Origin: Chitinophagaceae bacterium
GTDB lineage: Bacteria; Bacteroidota; Bacteroidia; Chitinophagales; Chitinophagaceae
NCBI GenBank assembly: GCA_016721385.1
Contig: JADKIE010000004.1
Span: forward strand, 318,614 to 382,613
DNA length: 64,000 bases
Direction of reading: 5' to 3'
The notes under the pieces are model-generated. The model searched no databases, was not told where the DNA came from, and saw only the letters and a program-made list of their open reading frames with translations. Shown piece after piece: positions 9,302-19,859 of the stretch. A program made the translations under genes and the position numbers. Every line of letters starts with the position of its first letter. Positions within the stretch are counted from its first letter, which is position 1.

Positions 9302-10147
9302 CAATTATTTGTTACTAAAGATTTTATACCTGCACAGGATGTACAGGAGTTTGTTCAACTGTATCGCATTGTTCATCTTAAATTTGAACATGGCGAACAA
9401 GTGCCCTTTAAAGCCTATCCACCAAGGCCAGAGCAATGTTTGGCATTTTATCCTTTTGATACAGAAACAATTGAATATAATAGTTCGGGTGCACTTATAA
9501 AGGATATTCCTGTTGTATTGTATGGACAATTTACGCAAGTAACCAAACGCATTATTGGAAATAACTTTCTTGTTTTTCAAATTATTTTTAATCCGGGAAG
9601 TTTATTCCGATTAACGGGTATGCCTTCTTATGAAATTAACAATCAATATTTGGATGCAGCACTATTTTTTTCTAATCAAATTAAACAAATAAATGAGCAA
9701 TTTTATTTTGCAAAAGATTACGCTGAAATGATTGATGTTGCCAATATATTTATTCGAACTCTTATAAAAAAACAAAAAAAAGAAACTCAATTGATTGATC
9801 AGGTTTGCAAACTATTATTAACCAATAAACAAAACTTAACGTTACCACAAATTGCAAAGGAGGCCTGCCTTAGTTCAAAACAATTGGAACGAAAGTTTAA
9901 AGAAAGAACCGGTGTAAACCCTAAACTATTTGAACGGCTCATTCGTTTTGATAATGCATTTCGTTTAAAAAACACACAATCACAAATGGATTGGTTACGA
10001 ATTGCTATGGAATGTAATTATCATGACTACCAGCATCTATCAAAAGAATACAAAGACTTTACAAGCCTCTCCCCTACTGCATTTCATAATATTGAAGCAA
10101 AAGCTCCTGAAAGAATATTAGGGTTAAGTGAAGGATTTAATAATTAA
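9302..10147 (+). CDS. AraC family transcriptional regulator (start not resolved)
   Basis: The C-terminal third is an AraC-type double helix-turn-helix: LTLPQIAKEACLSSKQLERK then ERTGVNPKLFERLIRF then CNYHDYQHLSKEYKDF and LSPTAF. The N-terminal part (YPPRPEQCLAFYPFDTETIE onward) is the DUF6597-type sensor domain common in Bacteroidota AraC proteins. The frame is open from about 9269, but there is no ATG between there and the conserved sequence. Translation may start at a non-ATG codon, or an indel in the A-rich tract 9288-9296 has hidden the start. It sits directly downstream of the cupin gene. Confidence 0.8.
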   Translation, partial: QLFVTKDFIPAQDVQEFVQLYRIVHLKFEHGEQVPFKAYPPRPEQCLAFYPFDTETIEYNSSGALIKDIPVVLYGQFTQVTKRIIGNNFLVFQIIFNPGSLFRLTGMPSYEINNQYLDAALFFSNQIKQINEQFYFAKDYAEMIDVANIFIRTLIKKQKKETQLIDQVCKLLLTNKQNLTLPQIAKEACLSSKQLERKFKERTGVNPKLFERLIRFDNAFRLKNTQSQMDWLRIAMECNYHDYQHLSKEYKDFTSLSPTAFHNIEAKAPERILGLSEGFNN

Positions 10148-10176
10148 GGAATTATAGCAACGGTAAATAAAAAAAA

Positions 10177-10626
10177 TCATTCTATACTTTCCACTACATA
10201 AATTAAAGAGTTAATTTCTACCAATACACCTGCCTTTAAACTCATGATTTTTTTTCCTAATGGTGATTGTGCAGAAATTGCCATTACCGGAATTCCATCT
10301 ACTACGGCTTTCCCTAATGCCGTACTTAAATAAAAATAGCCCTTGTTTGTTTTAACAAGACTTCCATTTAAAATAACAGGCGTTGTAATTGCAGGGTTTA
10401 GTTTTTCTAAAACTGCTTTTTGTTCCAGCATTTCTGCAAGTTGAGTTCGTGTATTTGCCTGCTCAATTTGCAACATGGCTAAGGCTGTTTCATGCTTATC
10501 GCCAGCCGTACTTTTTGTTTCGTTGGTACTACTTTCTTTTAAGTCGGCCATCACATTGTTAAGCAGCCCTATTTTTTCATTAATTATTTGCAGATAATGC
10601 CGGTGTATTTTTTCTTTAAATGTCAT
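10177..10626 (-). CDS. GreA/GreB-like elongation factor domain protein
   Basis: 149 residues. The N-terminal half is a predicted coiled coil (about residues 5-90, rich in Glu, Lys and Leu), and the C-terminal half ends in ISAQSPLGKKIMSLKAGVLV, the GreA/GreB C-terminal signature (SPLGxALxGxxxGD-like). Related Bacteroidota proteins are often mislabelled as 3-oxoacyl-ACP synthase. By homology it would bind the RNA polymerase secondary channel. The GD of classical GreA is replaced by AG, so cleavage-factor activity is uncertain. Not operonic. Confidence 0.7.
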   Translation of the reverse strand: MTFKEKIHRHYLQIINEKIGLLNNVMADLKESSTNETKSTAGDKHETALAMLQIEQANTRTQLAEMLEQKAVLEKLNPAITTPVILNGSLVKTNKGYFYLSTALGKAVVDGIPVMAISAQSPLGKKIMSLKAGVLVEINSLIYVVESIE

Positions 10627-10672
10627 TTTATATTTATACCATACAAATTAAAGCATTTGGGAATTACTGAAA

Positions 10673-10702
10673 CAAAAAAGCCATTTGATGTAAACAAATG
10701 GC
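10673..10702 (-). terminator. Intrinsic terminator of the SdrD-B surface protein gene
   Basis: Eight-base-pair stem GCCATTTG/CAAATGGC around a 7-nt loop. On the minus strand it is followed by a T6 run (10679-10674). It sits 23 bp after the stop of the minus-strand gene ending at 10725. Confidence 0.75.
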
Positions 10703-10724
10703 CTTTGTAAATATAAACTTGTAC

Positions 10725-12137
10725 TTATATTTTAATAATTTTTTGCAGCACAGCAACTCCTTCGCAACTTACTTTAATTATATACATTCCGGCACTTAGT
10801 TGGCTAATATTAAAAATTTGCTTTTTAGTACTATTGGCAATTTCTACTTTTTTTACTGGTATACCAGCCTGATTAATTATTTCGTAAATAATTTTTTTGT
10901 TTTGCCAGCCATTGGGTATTGCTATATGTATTTCATTACTAACCGGATTGGGATATGTAGTAATTAATAATGCATCTACTGCTGCTTTATCTATCTGTAC
11001 TTTTCTTACCTCCGAAGTCTGGCTTTTTCCATTATTATCTATCGTTAGTAACCGATAATATATATACTCGGCCTGACTTTGATTAATATGATCGGTATAA
11101 CTATAGTTTGCATAATTGTTTGCACTTATTTGCGAAAATACTATTGCAGCATTGGTAAAATGTATACCATCTAAACTTTTTTCTACTATAAAATGGCTTA
11201 CATTTAATTCATTCGTTGTTATCCATTTTACATCTACTTTATTATTATTTAATAGTGCAGTAAAGTTTATAAAGCTTAACAGGAAGTATTGTATTGGGCT
11301 TAAATCCGGCATCAAATGAATGATTCCAGTTACCCATTGGCACATTTATGCTTGATATTGTACCGTTAACAGGATCGCTATCTAATTCATCATCTCCTCC
11401 TACATTGCAAGTAGTGGGCGAATACCCATCAGGTGTTACAAACTCTACCTGATAATCATTAGTACCGTAATACCCCATTGGATCATAAAAGTAATATTTG
11501 CCCTCTGCATCAGTTGTCGTTGTAGCCAACAAGCCTCCTGTCGAGTTTTTTAATTTAACAGTTACATTAGGCAAGCCCGGTTCGCCAGTTTCGTAAATGC
11601 CATTACCATTATTATCTATCCAAACCATATCGCCTAAGCCATTAGCTTTCCACATGCCAATACCAATAGTGTTGTTTGTATTTGTGTTAGTTGCCCCTGT
11701 ACCATCGGGTTCGGTGCCTGTTGCTAAAGTAATCGTTTGGGTAAAAATTTCAGTTGTTGCAAGGTCTTGTGTATGGCCATTATTATCGCCCATGATATTA
11801 TTATCCGGGTCGCCGCCATAAACTGTTGTTTTGTAATGAGAGTAACCGGCATATAGTTTTACAAAATACTTACCTGCAGCTAAGCCGGTAAATGAAAACT
11901 CTCCATTATAATTTGTGGTAGTTGTTTTTGTAGTAAAGCCTGCATCTGCAATGCCATTATCATCGTTATCCTGATAAAGGTAAACGGTATAACCACTTGC
12001 TACAGGTTCGCCACTATCTCTGCTGCCATTATCGTTTAAATCCCACCAAACAAAATTGCCTAAGCCTACTGTTTGGGAAATTGCCGATTTAGAAAAAATA
12101 AGAACAGGGTTGCAATACAAAATGTAATCGCTTTCAT
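10725..12137 (-). CDS. SdrD B-like secreted protein with T9SS sorting domain (two frameshifts)
   Basis: The ATG at 12137 begins a signal peptide (MKAITFCIATLFLFF). One missing T in the T6 run near 12090 then joins KSAISQTVGLGNFVWWD. Two SdrD B-like domains follow: DLNDNGSRDSGEPVASGYTV and the second MVWIDNNGNGIYETGEPGLP with VTVKLKNSTGG, both with calcium-binding-like D/N loops. A second indel near 11265 (after ILPVKL) leads into SFINFTALLNNNKVDVKW and a Por_Secre_tail type A sorting domain: YPNPVSNEIHI and QLSAGMYIIKV near the end. It is expected to be exported by type IX secretion and anchored or released at the surface. About 470 residues. Confidence 0.8.
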
Positions 12138-12646
12138 TGTTTTCAATGTTTAGTTTAAGAAAAAACCAATAATTTGTTTTTGAACTTAACCTAAGAACAC
12201 ATTGAAACTAACTCATATATAATCACTGAAAAAAGGGGTAAGAATTTCCCAAAACGGTGTGTATATTTTCTTGTCAGGTTCGCTGCTTTCTTTAGGATTC
12301 GTTCGATTCAGAGTACAAATGTAATATGGATTATTTTAATATGCAAGTTTTTGACAGGTGTTTTTACAAAAAAGACCGTATTTTCTGAAAATAAATAATG
12401 AATAAGCTGATTATCATTTATTTATAAAGATTGATAGTGAAGTATAAATAGCATGTTCGTTGCAATTTGTGGGGTACTCAGCTACTTTTTAGTAAATTAT
12501 TTGGGAATTCTACGAAAGAAAATATGATTTTACTGTGCTTGATACAAAGCCCGTTAAGCCTCCATTATATGTGGTGCCCATTGTTTTTCAAACGGTGCAG
12601 AATATTGATTGGCTTAATTTCTTGCATTGTTTTAATAATCAGTTCA
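12138..12646. other. Intergenic region without a supported gene
   Basis: About 500 bp between two minus-strand surface-protein genes. The part next to 12137 should hold the promoter of the SdrD-B gene. On the plus strand 12511-12663 is open and reads somewhat like protein (YERKYDFTVLDTKPVKPPLY), but it has two stops directly upstream, no start, and overlaps the end of the neighbouring gene, so I do not call it. Confidence 0.4.
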
Positions 12647-15255
12647 TTATCTTATTAAAATAGATGTGCATGTTTCATTTACACTTCGTCCATTATTTAA
12701 TATGGCTACTACATGCCAAACATAGGTCCCGGTACTTTGCTTTGCCCCTTTAAAAGTACCATCCCACCCTTTATCGAGAGTGCCGGTAGAAAAAACAATT
12801 TGGCCGTAACGATTAAATACCTTGAATTGGTAAGACTTAATATCGCCAAAAACTTTCAACGTATTATTTTTAATATCTCCATTGGGCGTAAATGCAGATG
12901 GAACGTAAATATCAAAGTACCTTGGTAATGTTTTACCTGTAGCAGTTGATGCATTACTTGTTATGCAAGCAATTATACTGTTAGTAGCTTTTACATAAAG
13001 TGTGTAATTAGTATTCGCCAATAATCCTTTTAACAAATGATATGTACCATTTATACCTGAGCTTGGCGTAATATAATTAACACCATCGGTTGATACTAAA
13101 TATCCATCGGCTCCTGTAACCGTCGACCAAGTAAATAATATTGAGCTGTCTGTAACGGTAGATACTGTTATTATTGGAGAAAAAAGTTTGTTATGTATTT
13201 GTACATCTGCATTTGTCTTTGCAGAAATGCAACCGAATGTATTAACAGCCTCGGCATAAAAAGTAGTAGCTCCCGGCAAAATTGGTGTTATAAATGTTGT
13301 GCCGGTAAAAACTGGCGTTCCTCCTGCTAAAGTATTGTACCAATTATATGTATACCCGGCTATTGGATTGCTAATAGCTAACGTAGCAGATTGATTTGCA
13401 CAAATTAAAACAGGAGAAGTTACCAACGGTGCAGCAGGCGTTGGTGGTTGAGCATTAATGGTTACAGCAGTTATCGGCGAAATACATCCCAAAGCATTTA
13501 CTGCCGTAATATTATATGTATTAGGTGTAAGATTTGAAAAAGTTAAACCACTTTGACAATTAGCTCCATTAATACAATATTGATAACCTGTACCCGTAGG
13601 TGCGGTGATAGTTATAGATCCTGTAGCAACTGTACAGGTAGGTTGAATAGCAGTAATTAATGCAGCAGCAACAGTTTGAACATGGATGGTAACCGGTACA
13701 CGGTTGGGCAAAGTACAATTCAATGCAGATATAGTTTCCACATAAAGAGTTGTATCATTTAGTAAATTAGGTATGGTAATGCTTGTACCTGTACCTACTA
13801 AAATACCGCCTGTTGCTTGGTTATACCAGTTATAAGTAATTCCTGCAACTGGGTTTGTAATGGTTGCAGTACCACTGGTGTTTACACATATATCTGTAGT
13901 TTGTAATTGCGGTATAGGTGTAGAGTCGCTGGCAAAAGTGAAATAATCGGCATGGTTAAGATTTACTGCACTATATAGTTTTCCGCCGGAAGCCGTTAAA
14001 GTATATACTGTAGTTGCACCACTTGGAAAAGAGGGAATATCTGAAACTAATATTTTTGTAGTTGTAGCAGGTACAGATGCCTGATCTACGGCAATGGTAA
14101 CATTTGATACTGTTCCGGTTTTACTTGCTCTCCATACCCGTTGCATACGATGCAAATTTCCACTTAAAGCACATTGATCAATAGTTGTGGAAGCGCCATT
14201 ATCGCCTGTTAATAAAAACGAATAATCGTTGGTAAAAGTGTTGGTATTAGCAGCGTTTTCTAATGGAAAAATACCGCTTGCATATGTACCATTGTATAAT
14301 GTTACTAAGGCAGATGTATTAATTGACTTAGATTGTTTTTGTGATAAAGCGGTTGCATCATCCCTTCCAATGCCGGTAATATTATTTGCATAGCCGGAGA
14401 AAAGTGCTCTGTTCCAAATTATGGATGCGTTTGATGCTACGTAATCGTTATTATTTATGGCAGCCTGATCTAAAGTAAAGCCATATTTTACCGCTAAATA
14501 AGATTCGATTTTGTTTCTTTCAGCAGCGGTTAATGTGTTTGAATAAATAATCAATTCGGCAATATCTACTTTACAAGCAAGGTTTAAAAGATTTTCGTTA
14601 CCCACAACTATTTTGGTTGTTGCTGCTGCAAAATTTCCCGGGCCGGGTATAGCAATTGTATGATCATCTGCGCCATTTAATCGGTTTACAGATGTTGTGG
14701 CATTGGCATAGGCAGTAGAAAGCGTATGTTTATTTAGAATATTTGTTACACCAACATTTTGACCGGCTGTGGCCGGATTTGCCTTTGGAAAATCGAACCT
14801 TAGTTTACCTGCAGCATTCTCAAAACCAAGCCGTGCAGTAGATCCATTAAAATCGGTTTCCCATTTAAGCCATACAACACCCGATTTTAAATTAAGCACC
14901 TGAAAACGGTAACATTACTGTTACTTACCAATGCTGTGCCTAAAAAATTATTTGCGCTAGATAAGGAATTAGTTAGACCATCAAAACTTAAATAGGGATT
15001 AAAGTTTACACCAGCAGGTATTAGTGTTGGCCCGGTTTGCACATTTGCAGTACCTGCAAGCGGTTGTATTGTAAAATTGCCTGTAACATTTGCACCGGAA
15101 GTTTCTTGCCACTGTGTAACAACTGTGCCCATTGTGGTTACTCCATTATCGCCACGTAACCACATTTTATTATTAGCCGATATTCCACCGGGAGATTGAG
15201 CATTAAGTAAATTAGTAACCAAAACTAAAACAGTGAGCAGTAAATTTCTTAACAT
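12647..15255 (-). CDS. Large secreted protein, LamG-like/Ig-like repeats and CHU_C gliding-motility-type C-terminal domain
   Basis: About 870 residues. The signal peptide MLRNLLLTVLVLVTNLLNAQ is followed by SPGGISANNKMWLRGDNGVT, the DUF8202/concanavalin-like module seen in T9SS substrates. A frameshift near 14890-14900 joins this to VVWLKWETDFNGS. The middle has LamG-type AELIIYSNTLTAAERNKIES, then several Ig-like repeats (CVNTSGTATITNPVAGITYN, CANQSATLAISNPIAGYTYN) and an Fn3-like domain. The end is a CHU_C type B T9SS sorting domain: YVPSAFTPNGD, FKVFNRYGQIVF, GWDGTFKG, STGTYVWHV. Such proteins are surface adhesins or matrix proteins. Part of a four-gene minus-strand surface cluster. Confidence 0.85.
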
Positions 15256-15395
15256 AGTTTATCTCATTAGCAAAGCATAAGATAAAACTTTTTTTGTTAT
15301 TGCGAAAATTTGTGACTTAAACTAAGCATGTTGCAACATTATAGGTTTTTAATTTTAAACACATTTTTCAGGTAAGTAAAATAAGACAGGAATAT

Positions 15396-15424
15396 AAAAA
15401 GCCGCCACTTTTTAAAGTAGCGGC
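15396..15424 (-). terminator. Intrinsic terminator
   Basis: Near-perfect 11-bp stem (GCCGCCACTTT with AAAGTAGCGGC, one mismatch). On the minus strand it is followed by a T5 run (15400-15396). It lies 89 bp past the stop of the SUMF1-like gene. Confidence 0.75.
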
Positions 15425-15512
15425 CAACATTTTTAGCTCAATTTACAAGTTTGATTTTAAACAAACTATCTATAATAAATGGCTTATTAAACCAATTTAT
15501 ATTTAATATTTT

Positions 15513-17012
15513 TTACCACGATTTAACACCTCTTCCTCCATTTGTTGGACTCCTGACAGTACTACCACTACCACTACCAATGCGATAGCTCACTATTTGG
15601 GCACCACTATATGAGCCCCCTTTTTGGGTTAATCCTGCATAGGCCGTAACGCCAGTTACACCGCCATAAACAGTATTAGGTGTAGTTACAGTTGCGTTGC
15701 CGTTTATACCGGGCCAATAATCTTCATCGGCCTCACCATTTGCATTTAGTTCGCCATTGCCATTAATACCAGTAAAACTTCTACCAGCCAAACCTCCACT
15801 GGCTACCATATATTCATTCACATTACCTGTCATGTCTAAAACTCCATAATAGGTAGCACCTGCCGAAATTCGGGTGGCATAAGCTGTAGCATGCATGCCA
15901 ACTCTTGCACCTCCAGATGGGGAATAATACCCTCCATGTGTGGCATTTCCATTTAATACAGATCCTGTATAAGTAACGCCTTCCGTAGCTGTACCAGCAT
16001 TATTAATTGAATAAGATACTCTTGATATAGCAGTATCGCCCCAGGCATATTCATTTTTTTTGGGAGTAAGTGGCCCTCTGCAAGCTTTCTCGTATTCAAA
16101 ATCCGTCATCGGTCTAAGTGCCGCCCAGTCTAAAAATGCCAATAAATCCATACCTGTTACAGATCCGCAAGCTAACCATTCTGCAAAACAGCCATATACT
16201 GCAGGTGTTGTAGACGCAACCCCGGGAGTGGTTATTGTTATTGAATTTCTAAGAAATGCTGCAAGTGCATAGGTGCCTGCAGTACTATTAGGCGCAACTA
16301 CAGTTCTGCTAATTTGTTGTGTGTAAGTTAAGCAGTTTAAAAAATCCTTGTATGCACCTTGCGATAACTCATGTTTCATCATATAATTATTGCCTACTGT
16401 TGTTGCATAGCCAATTGGAAAGCCAGTTGCCAAAGGTGTAGTGAGTGCATTATCGTTTAAATTACCTACTGCTGTTCCAAATGTTATGCCGCTAGCAACA
16501 GTATTTAAAAAATAGGGCACACTTGGAGTATTGCCTGAAAAATAGGAAAAAGTACTACCATTTCCATCTCCTAAATAATATGCAACATTTTGAGGTATCT
16601 GTACCATTTCTATTGCAAAAGAGCGAATATCAAAACTGCCGGGTAAGTTTACAACACCTACTTGTACGCCTGTAATACTTACATTACCATATCCGGTTGT
16701 AGAGCGATAAATCATAGCTCCTGTAGAGTCGGCAGCATTGATAGCAAAACCAGCAGAAATAACATTGTTATTCCCAGATAAATTTAAATGGTGCCATGCC
16801 CCGTCTAAATCTTTGAATTTAAAAAACACCCATGCTGCGTCATAATTGGTTGCGTTACGCCAAGAGTTTTCCCAAGACAGGTCAAAAGTTAAATACACGC
16901 CGGTAGCATTGGTGCCCGAAACAACATTGCTAATGTTTATATTATTGGCATACGTTGTAAAGGTTGTTAAAAAGAAAAATGCCACCACTAAAATTGCTTT
17001 GATAAATTTCAT
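15513..17012 (-). CDS. Secreted SUMF1/formylglycine-generating-enzyme-like protein
   Basis: Intact 499-residue protein. The signal peptide MKFIKAILVVAFFFLTTFTTYA is followed by an N-terminal beta domain (LTFDLSWENSWRNATNYDAA), which in Bacteroidota often precedes a SUMF1 domain. The SUMF1/FGE-sulfatase fold is seen as YMMKHELSQGAYKDFLN, RPMTDFEYEKACRG, YGVLDMTGNVNEYMV and KGGSYSG with a terminal GGRGVKSW. The two copper-binding cysteines of true FGE are not evident near the C-terminus, so it probably has a structural or binding role. It lies 46 bp downstream of the 25-residue-repeat gene, same strand, and likely shares its transcript; a terminator follows. Confidence 0.82.
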   Translation of the reverse strand: MKFIKAILVVAFFFLTTFTTYANNINISNVVSGTNATGVYLTFDLSWENSWRNATNYDAAWVFFKFKDLDGAWHHLNLSGNNNVISAGFAINAADSTGAMIYRSTTGYGNVSITGVQVGVVNLPGSFDIRSFAIEMVQIPQNVAYYLGDGNGSTFSYFSGNTPSVPYFLNTVASGITFGTAVGNLNDNALTTPLATGFPIGYATTVGNNYMMKHELSQGAYKDFLNCLTYTQQISRTVVAPNSTAGTYALAAFLRNSITITTPGVASTTPAVYGCFAEWLACGSVTGMDLLAFLDWAALRPMTDFEYEKACRGPLTPKKNEYAWGDTAISRVSYSINNAGTATEGVTYTGSVLNGNATHGGYYSPSGGARVGMHATAYATRISAGATYYGVLDMTGNVNEYMVASGGLAGRSFTGINGNGELNANGEADEDYWPGINGNATVTTPNTVYGGVTGVTAYAGLTQKGGSYSGAQIVSYRIGSGSGSTVRSPTNGGRGVKSW

Positions 17013-17057
17013 ATTGGTTATTTTATTTGTTTAGTGTTTTAATATCAATTTTTATAT

Positions 17058-17972
17058 TTAGTATAATGCCGAAATAGATAATTTTTTACCTGCCATAACT
17101 ATTAATTTTGCTCCCGGCAAAAGTGTTTGTGGTACATTTAAAATACAAGTACTTGTTCCTATTGGATCAATGTAAATTGTAGCATATGAGGGTAAGTTTA
17201 TAGGAGGAATAATATTGTCTTTCCAATTACCCGGAATATCCCAATTACCCGACCCTGTAAAAACATAAACATATTGGAGGCTATTTTGTCCAAAACCATC
17301 GCCCTGCCCACCTGCAAACCTTGTATTTGCAAAATTTAGTGGCAATTGTGTAGCCAACTTCAAACTAAACCCTTGCCCTTGCCCGCCCACATACATGGTA
17401 TTTCCATTAGCTAAAGAAATGGCAGTAGCCGTAACCATTTGTTCTCCGTCTCCACTACCCCCTGCATATTGCGTATTACTAAAATTAAGTGACTGAGCCA
17501 ATGATGTATTCATTTGCTCTCCATCTCCACTACCTCCTGCATAATTAGAGTTATTATAATTAAATAACACAGCATTTGAATTTGTCATTTGAAAACCATC
17601 ACTACTACCACCAGCAAAACTAGTGTTGCCTGTGTTTAAAGAGATAGAAATACTACTAAGCATCTGTTGCCCGTCACCGTTACCTCCTGCAAAGTTTGTA
17701 TTACTGTTATTTAATGATAAGGCAATTGAAGTAAGCATTTGCTCACCGTCTCCTGAGCCTCCGGCATATTGCGAATTACTATTATTGAGAGATACGGATG
17801 CAGAAGTTGCCATTTGTGTACCATCGTTCATTCCGCCAACAAAACCAGTATTTGAATTTGATAAGGAGATAGATGTTGCATGGTTGATTATTGACCCGGC
17901 ACCGGCACCACCAACAAATTGCGCTACTGAGAATTGACTACTAAATAGAAGTATAAAAAATATTAGTCGCAT
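17058..17972 (-). CDS. Secreted protein built of nine 25-residue GGxGDG repeats
   Basis: The chosen ATG (17972) gives MRLIFFILLFSSQFSVAQ, a signal peptide; another ATG at 18005 would add 11 residues. After it come nine tandem units of exactly 25 residues with the core N-(T/S)-x-(F/Y)-A-G-G-x-G-D-G-x-Q-M-x-T-S-x-x-x-S-L-N-x-S, for example QYAGGSGDGEQM and NFAGGNGDGQQM. A unique C-terminal part follows: YVYVFTGSGNWDIPGNWKDN and AKLIVMAGKKLSISALY. There is no T9SS tail that I can see. Each unit may form one coil of a beta-solenoid or stacked glycine turns. Family not recognised. Likely cotranscribed with the SUMF1-like gene downstream. Confidence 0.75.
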   Translation of the reverse strand: MRLIFFILLFSSQFSVAQFVGGAGAGSIINHATSISLSNSNTGFVGGMNDGTQMATSASVSLNNSNSQYAGGSGDGEQMLTSIALSLNNSNTNFAGGNGDGQQMLSSISISLNTGNTSFAGGSSDGFQMTNSNAVLFNYNNSNYAGGSGDGEQMNTSLAQSLNFSNTQYAGGSGDGEQMVTATAISLANGNTMYVGGQGQGFSLKLATQLPLNFANTRFAGGQGDGFGQNSLQYVYVFTGSGNWDIPGNWKDNIIPPINLPSYATIYIDPIGTSTCILNVPQTLLPGAKLIVMAGKKLSISALY

Positions 17973-18135
17973 AGCTATTTTAAAATCAGCCATAAACTTA
18001 TGCATAATTTTACTAACATAATAAAGTTATTCTAAAACAGTATAATGCAAGAATTTTAAGGCTCTTACATACTAGTCTGAATTACTTTCCATTTCGGTAT
18101 AATTCGTTTTAGAATTTTGGTTTCTTATTAAAACA

Positions 18136-19840
18136 TTACAATCTATCCTTAAAATCTAAATTATTTTTCTTCAACGTTTCCTTCGCAATTTCATAACCTG
18201 CATCTGCATGACGGATAACTCCCATACCTGGGTCGTTGCGTAACACACGGCTAAGCCTGGCCGCTGCATCGGCAGTACCATCTGCCACTATTACCATACC
18301 ACTGTGTATGCTATAGCCCATACCAACACCGCCACCATGGTGCAAACTTACCCAACTTGCTCCGCCGGCGGTATTCACCAATGCATTTAAAATAGGCCAA
18401 TCGGCTACAGCATCGCTACCCTCTAACATTGCTTCGGTTTCCCGGTTGGGAGACGCTACGCTTCCTGTCTCTAAATGATCCCGGCCTATTACAATGGGTG
18501 CTTTTACTTTACCTGTACGTACTAATTCATTAAATGCTTGTCCTGCTTTTTCTCTGTCTCCCTGTCCTATCCAGCATATTCTTGCAGGTAATCCCTGAAA
18601 AGCAATTTTTTCCTTCGCCATTTTCATCCAGCGTTTTAAGCCAATATCGTTAGGGAAAGATTTAAAATCACTTCATCTGTAACGGCAATATCTTCGGGGT
18701 TACCACTAAGTGCAGCCCAGCGAAACGGGCCTTTGCCCTCACAAAATAATGGGCGTATATAGGCAGGTACAAAGCCCGGAAAAGCAAAGGGATCATGTGC
18801 AGTTAATCGGCAATCTTTAAGGTCACCTTTTATTTGTACAACTCTGTCTTCAAACTCTTTTGCCCTTGCTCTTATATTATTTCCATAATCGAAAGTGATT
18901 GCACCCGTATCCATCAACTGAAGCATTAGTTGCACATGTAGATACATGCTTTCATAGCTTAGATTAAGGTATTTTTCCTTATCTGTTTCTCGTAAAATAT
19001 TTGCCTCCCCGTTAGTTAAGGTATGTGGTATATAACCAATCAATGGGTCATGTGCACTGGTTTGGTCGGTAAGTGTATCGGGTGTTACATTTCTTTCCAT
19101 CAGGCGTTTCAGCAAGTGTACGGCATTACACAAAACACCAATACTTATAGCTTTGCCCTCGGCCTTATATTTTAATGCTGCATTTATGGCTGCATCAATA
19201 TCTGTATATTTTTCATCAAGATATTTTGTTTCAATACGCTTATCAATTCGCCACTCCTCTACTTCGGCAATTAAACCCACTCCTTCGTTCATTGTAATGG
19301 CTAAAGGTTGTGCACCACCCATACCTCCAAGACCAGCGGTTACATTTAAGGTACCTTTAAGTGTACCGCCAAAATGTTTATTTGCAATGGCTGCATACGT
19401 TTCGTACGTGCCTTGTACAATACCCTGACTGCCTATGTATATCCAACTTCCGGCTGTCATTTGACCATACATCATCAGGCCTTTTTTTTCTAACTCGTCA
19501 AAGTGTTTCCAGTTAGCCCAGTTGGGCACTAATTGAGAGTTGCTTAATAAAACCCTTGGAGCGTCTTTATGTGTTTTTAAAATACCTACAGGCTTTCCAC
19601 TTTGTATTAAAAGGCTTTCGTCGTTCTCTAATATTTTTAAAGCGGCTATAATATTATCTAGTGCTTCAAAATTTCGGGCTGCTTTTCCTCTGCCGCCATA
19701 TACAATTAAATCATTGGGACGTTCTGCTACTTGGGGGTCAAGGTTATTTAATAGCATACGTAAAGCTGCTTCTTGTACCAGCCTTTGCAATTAAGTGTAG
19801 TACCTGTGGGAGTTTTGTATTTTATGGGATTGTAACTCAT
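18136..19840 (-). CDS. hutU: Urocanate hydratase (two frameshifts)
   Basis: Second step of histidine degradation: urocanate to 4-imidazolone-5-propionate, NAD-dependent. The start is the ATG at 19840 (MSYNPIKYKTPTGTTLNCKG). A missing base near 19790 joins GW to QEAALRMLLNNLDPQVAERP. The urocanase core follows: VYGGRGKAARNFEAL, LMMYGQMTAGSWIYIGSQGI, VTAGLGGMGGAQPLA and DQTSAHDPLIGYIP. A second indel near 18635-18660 joins it to MAKEKIAFQGLPARICWIG, SLHHGGGVGMGYSIHSGMV and the C-terminus. About 567 residues, normal for HutU. It lies 77 bp downstream of hutH on the same strand. Confidence 0.93.
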
Positions 19841-19859
19841 ATTATATTTTTGTGTCCTG

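Noticed and set aside
12496..12663. Plus-strand open stretch reading YERKYDFTVLDTKPVKPPLY and onward, looks protein-like
   Set aside because: Two stops lie directly before it, there is no start, it overlaps the end of the CHU_C gene, and no family is recognisable; possibly a remnant but not supportable.
17058..17972. RTX calcium-binding repeats in the GGxGDG protein
   Set aside because: Unit is 25 residues rather than 9, and the GGxGxDxxx nonapeptide with its hydrophobic position is not met.
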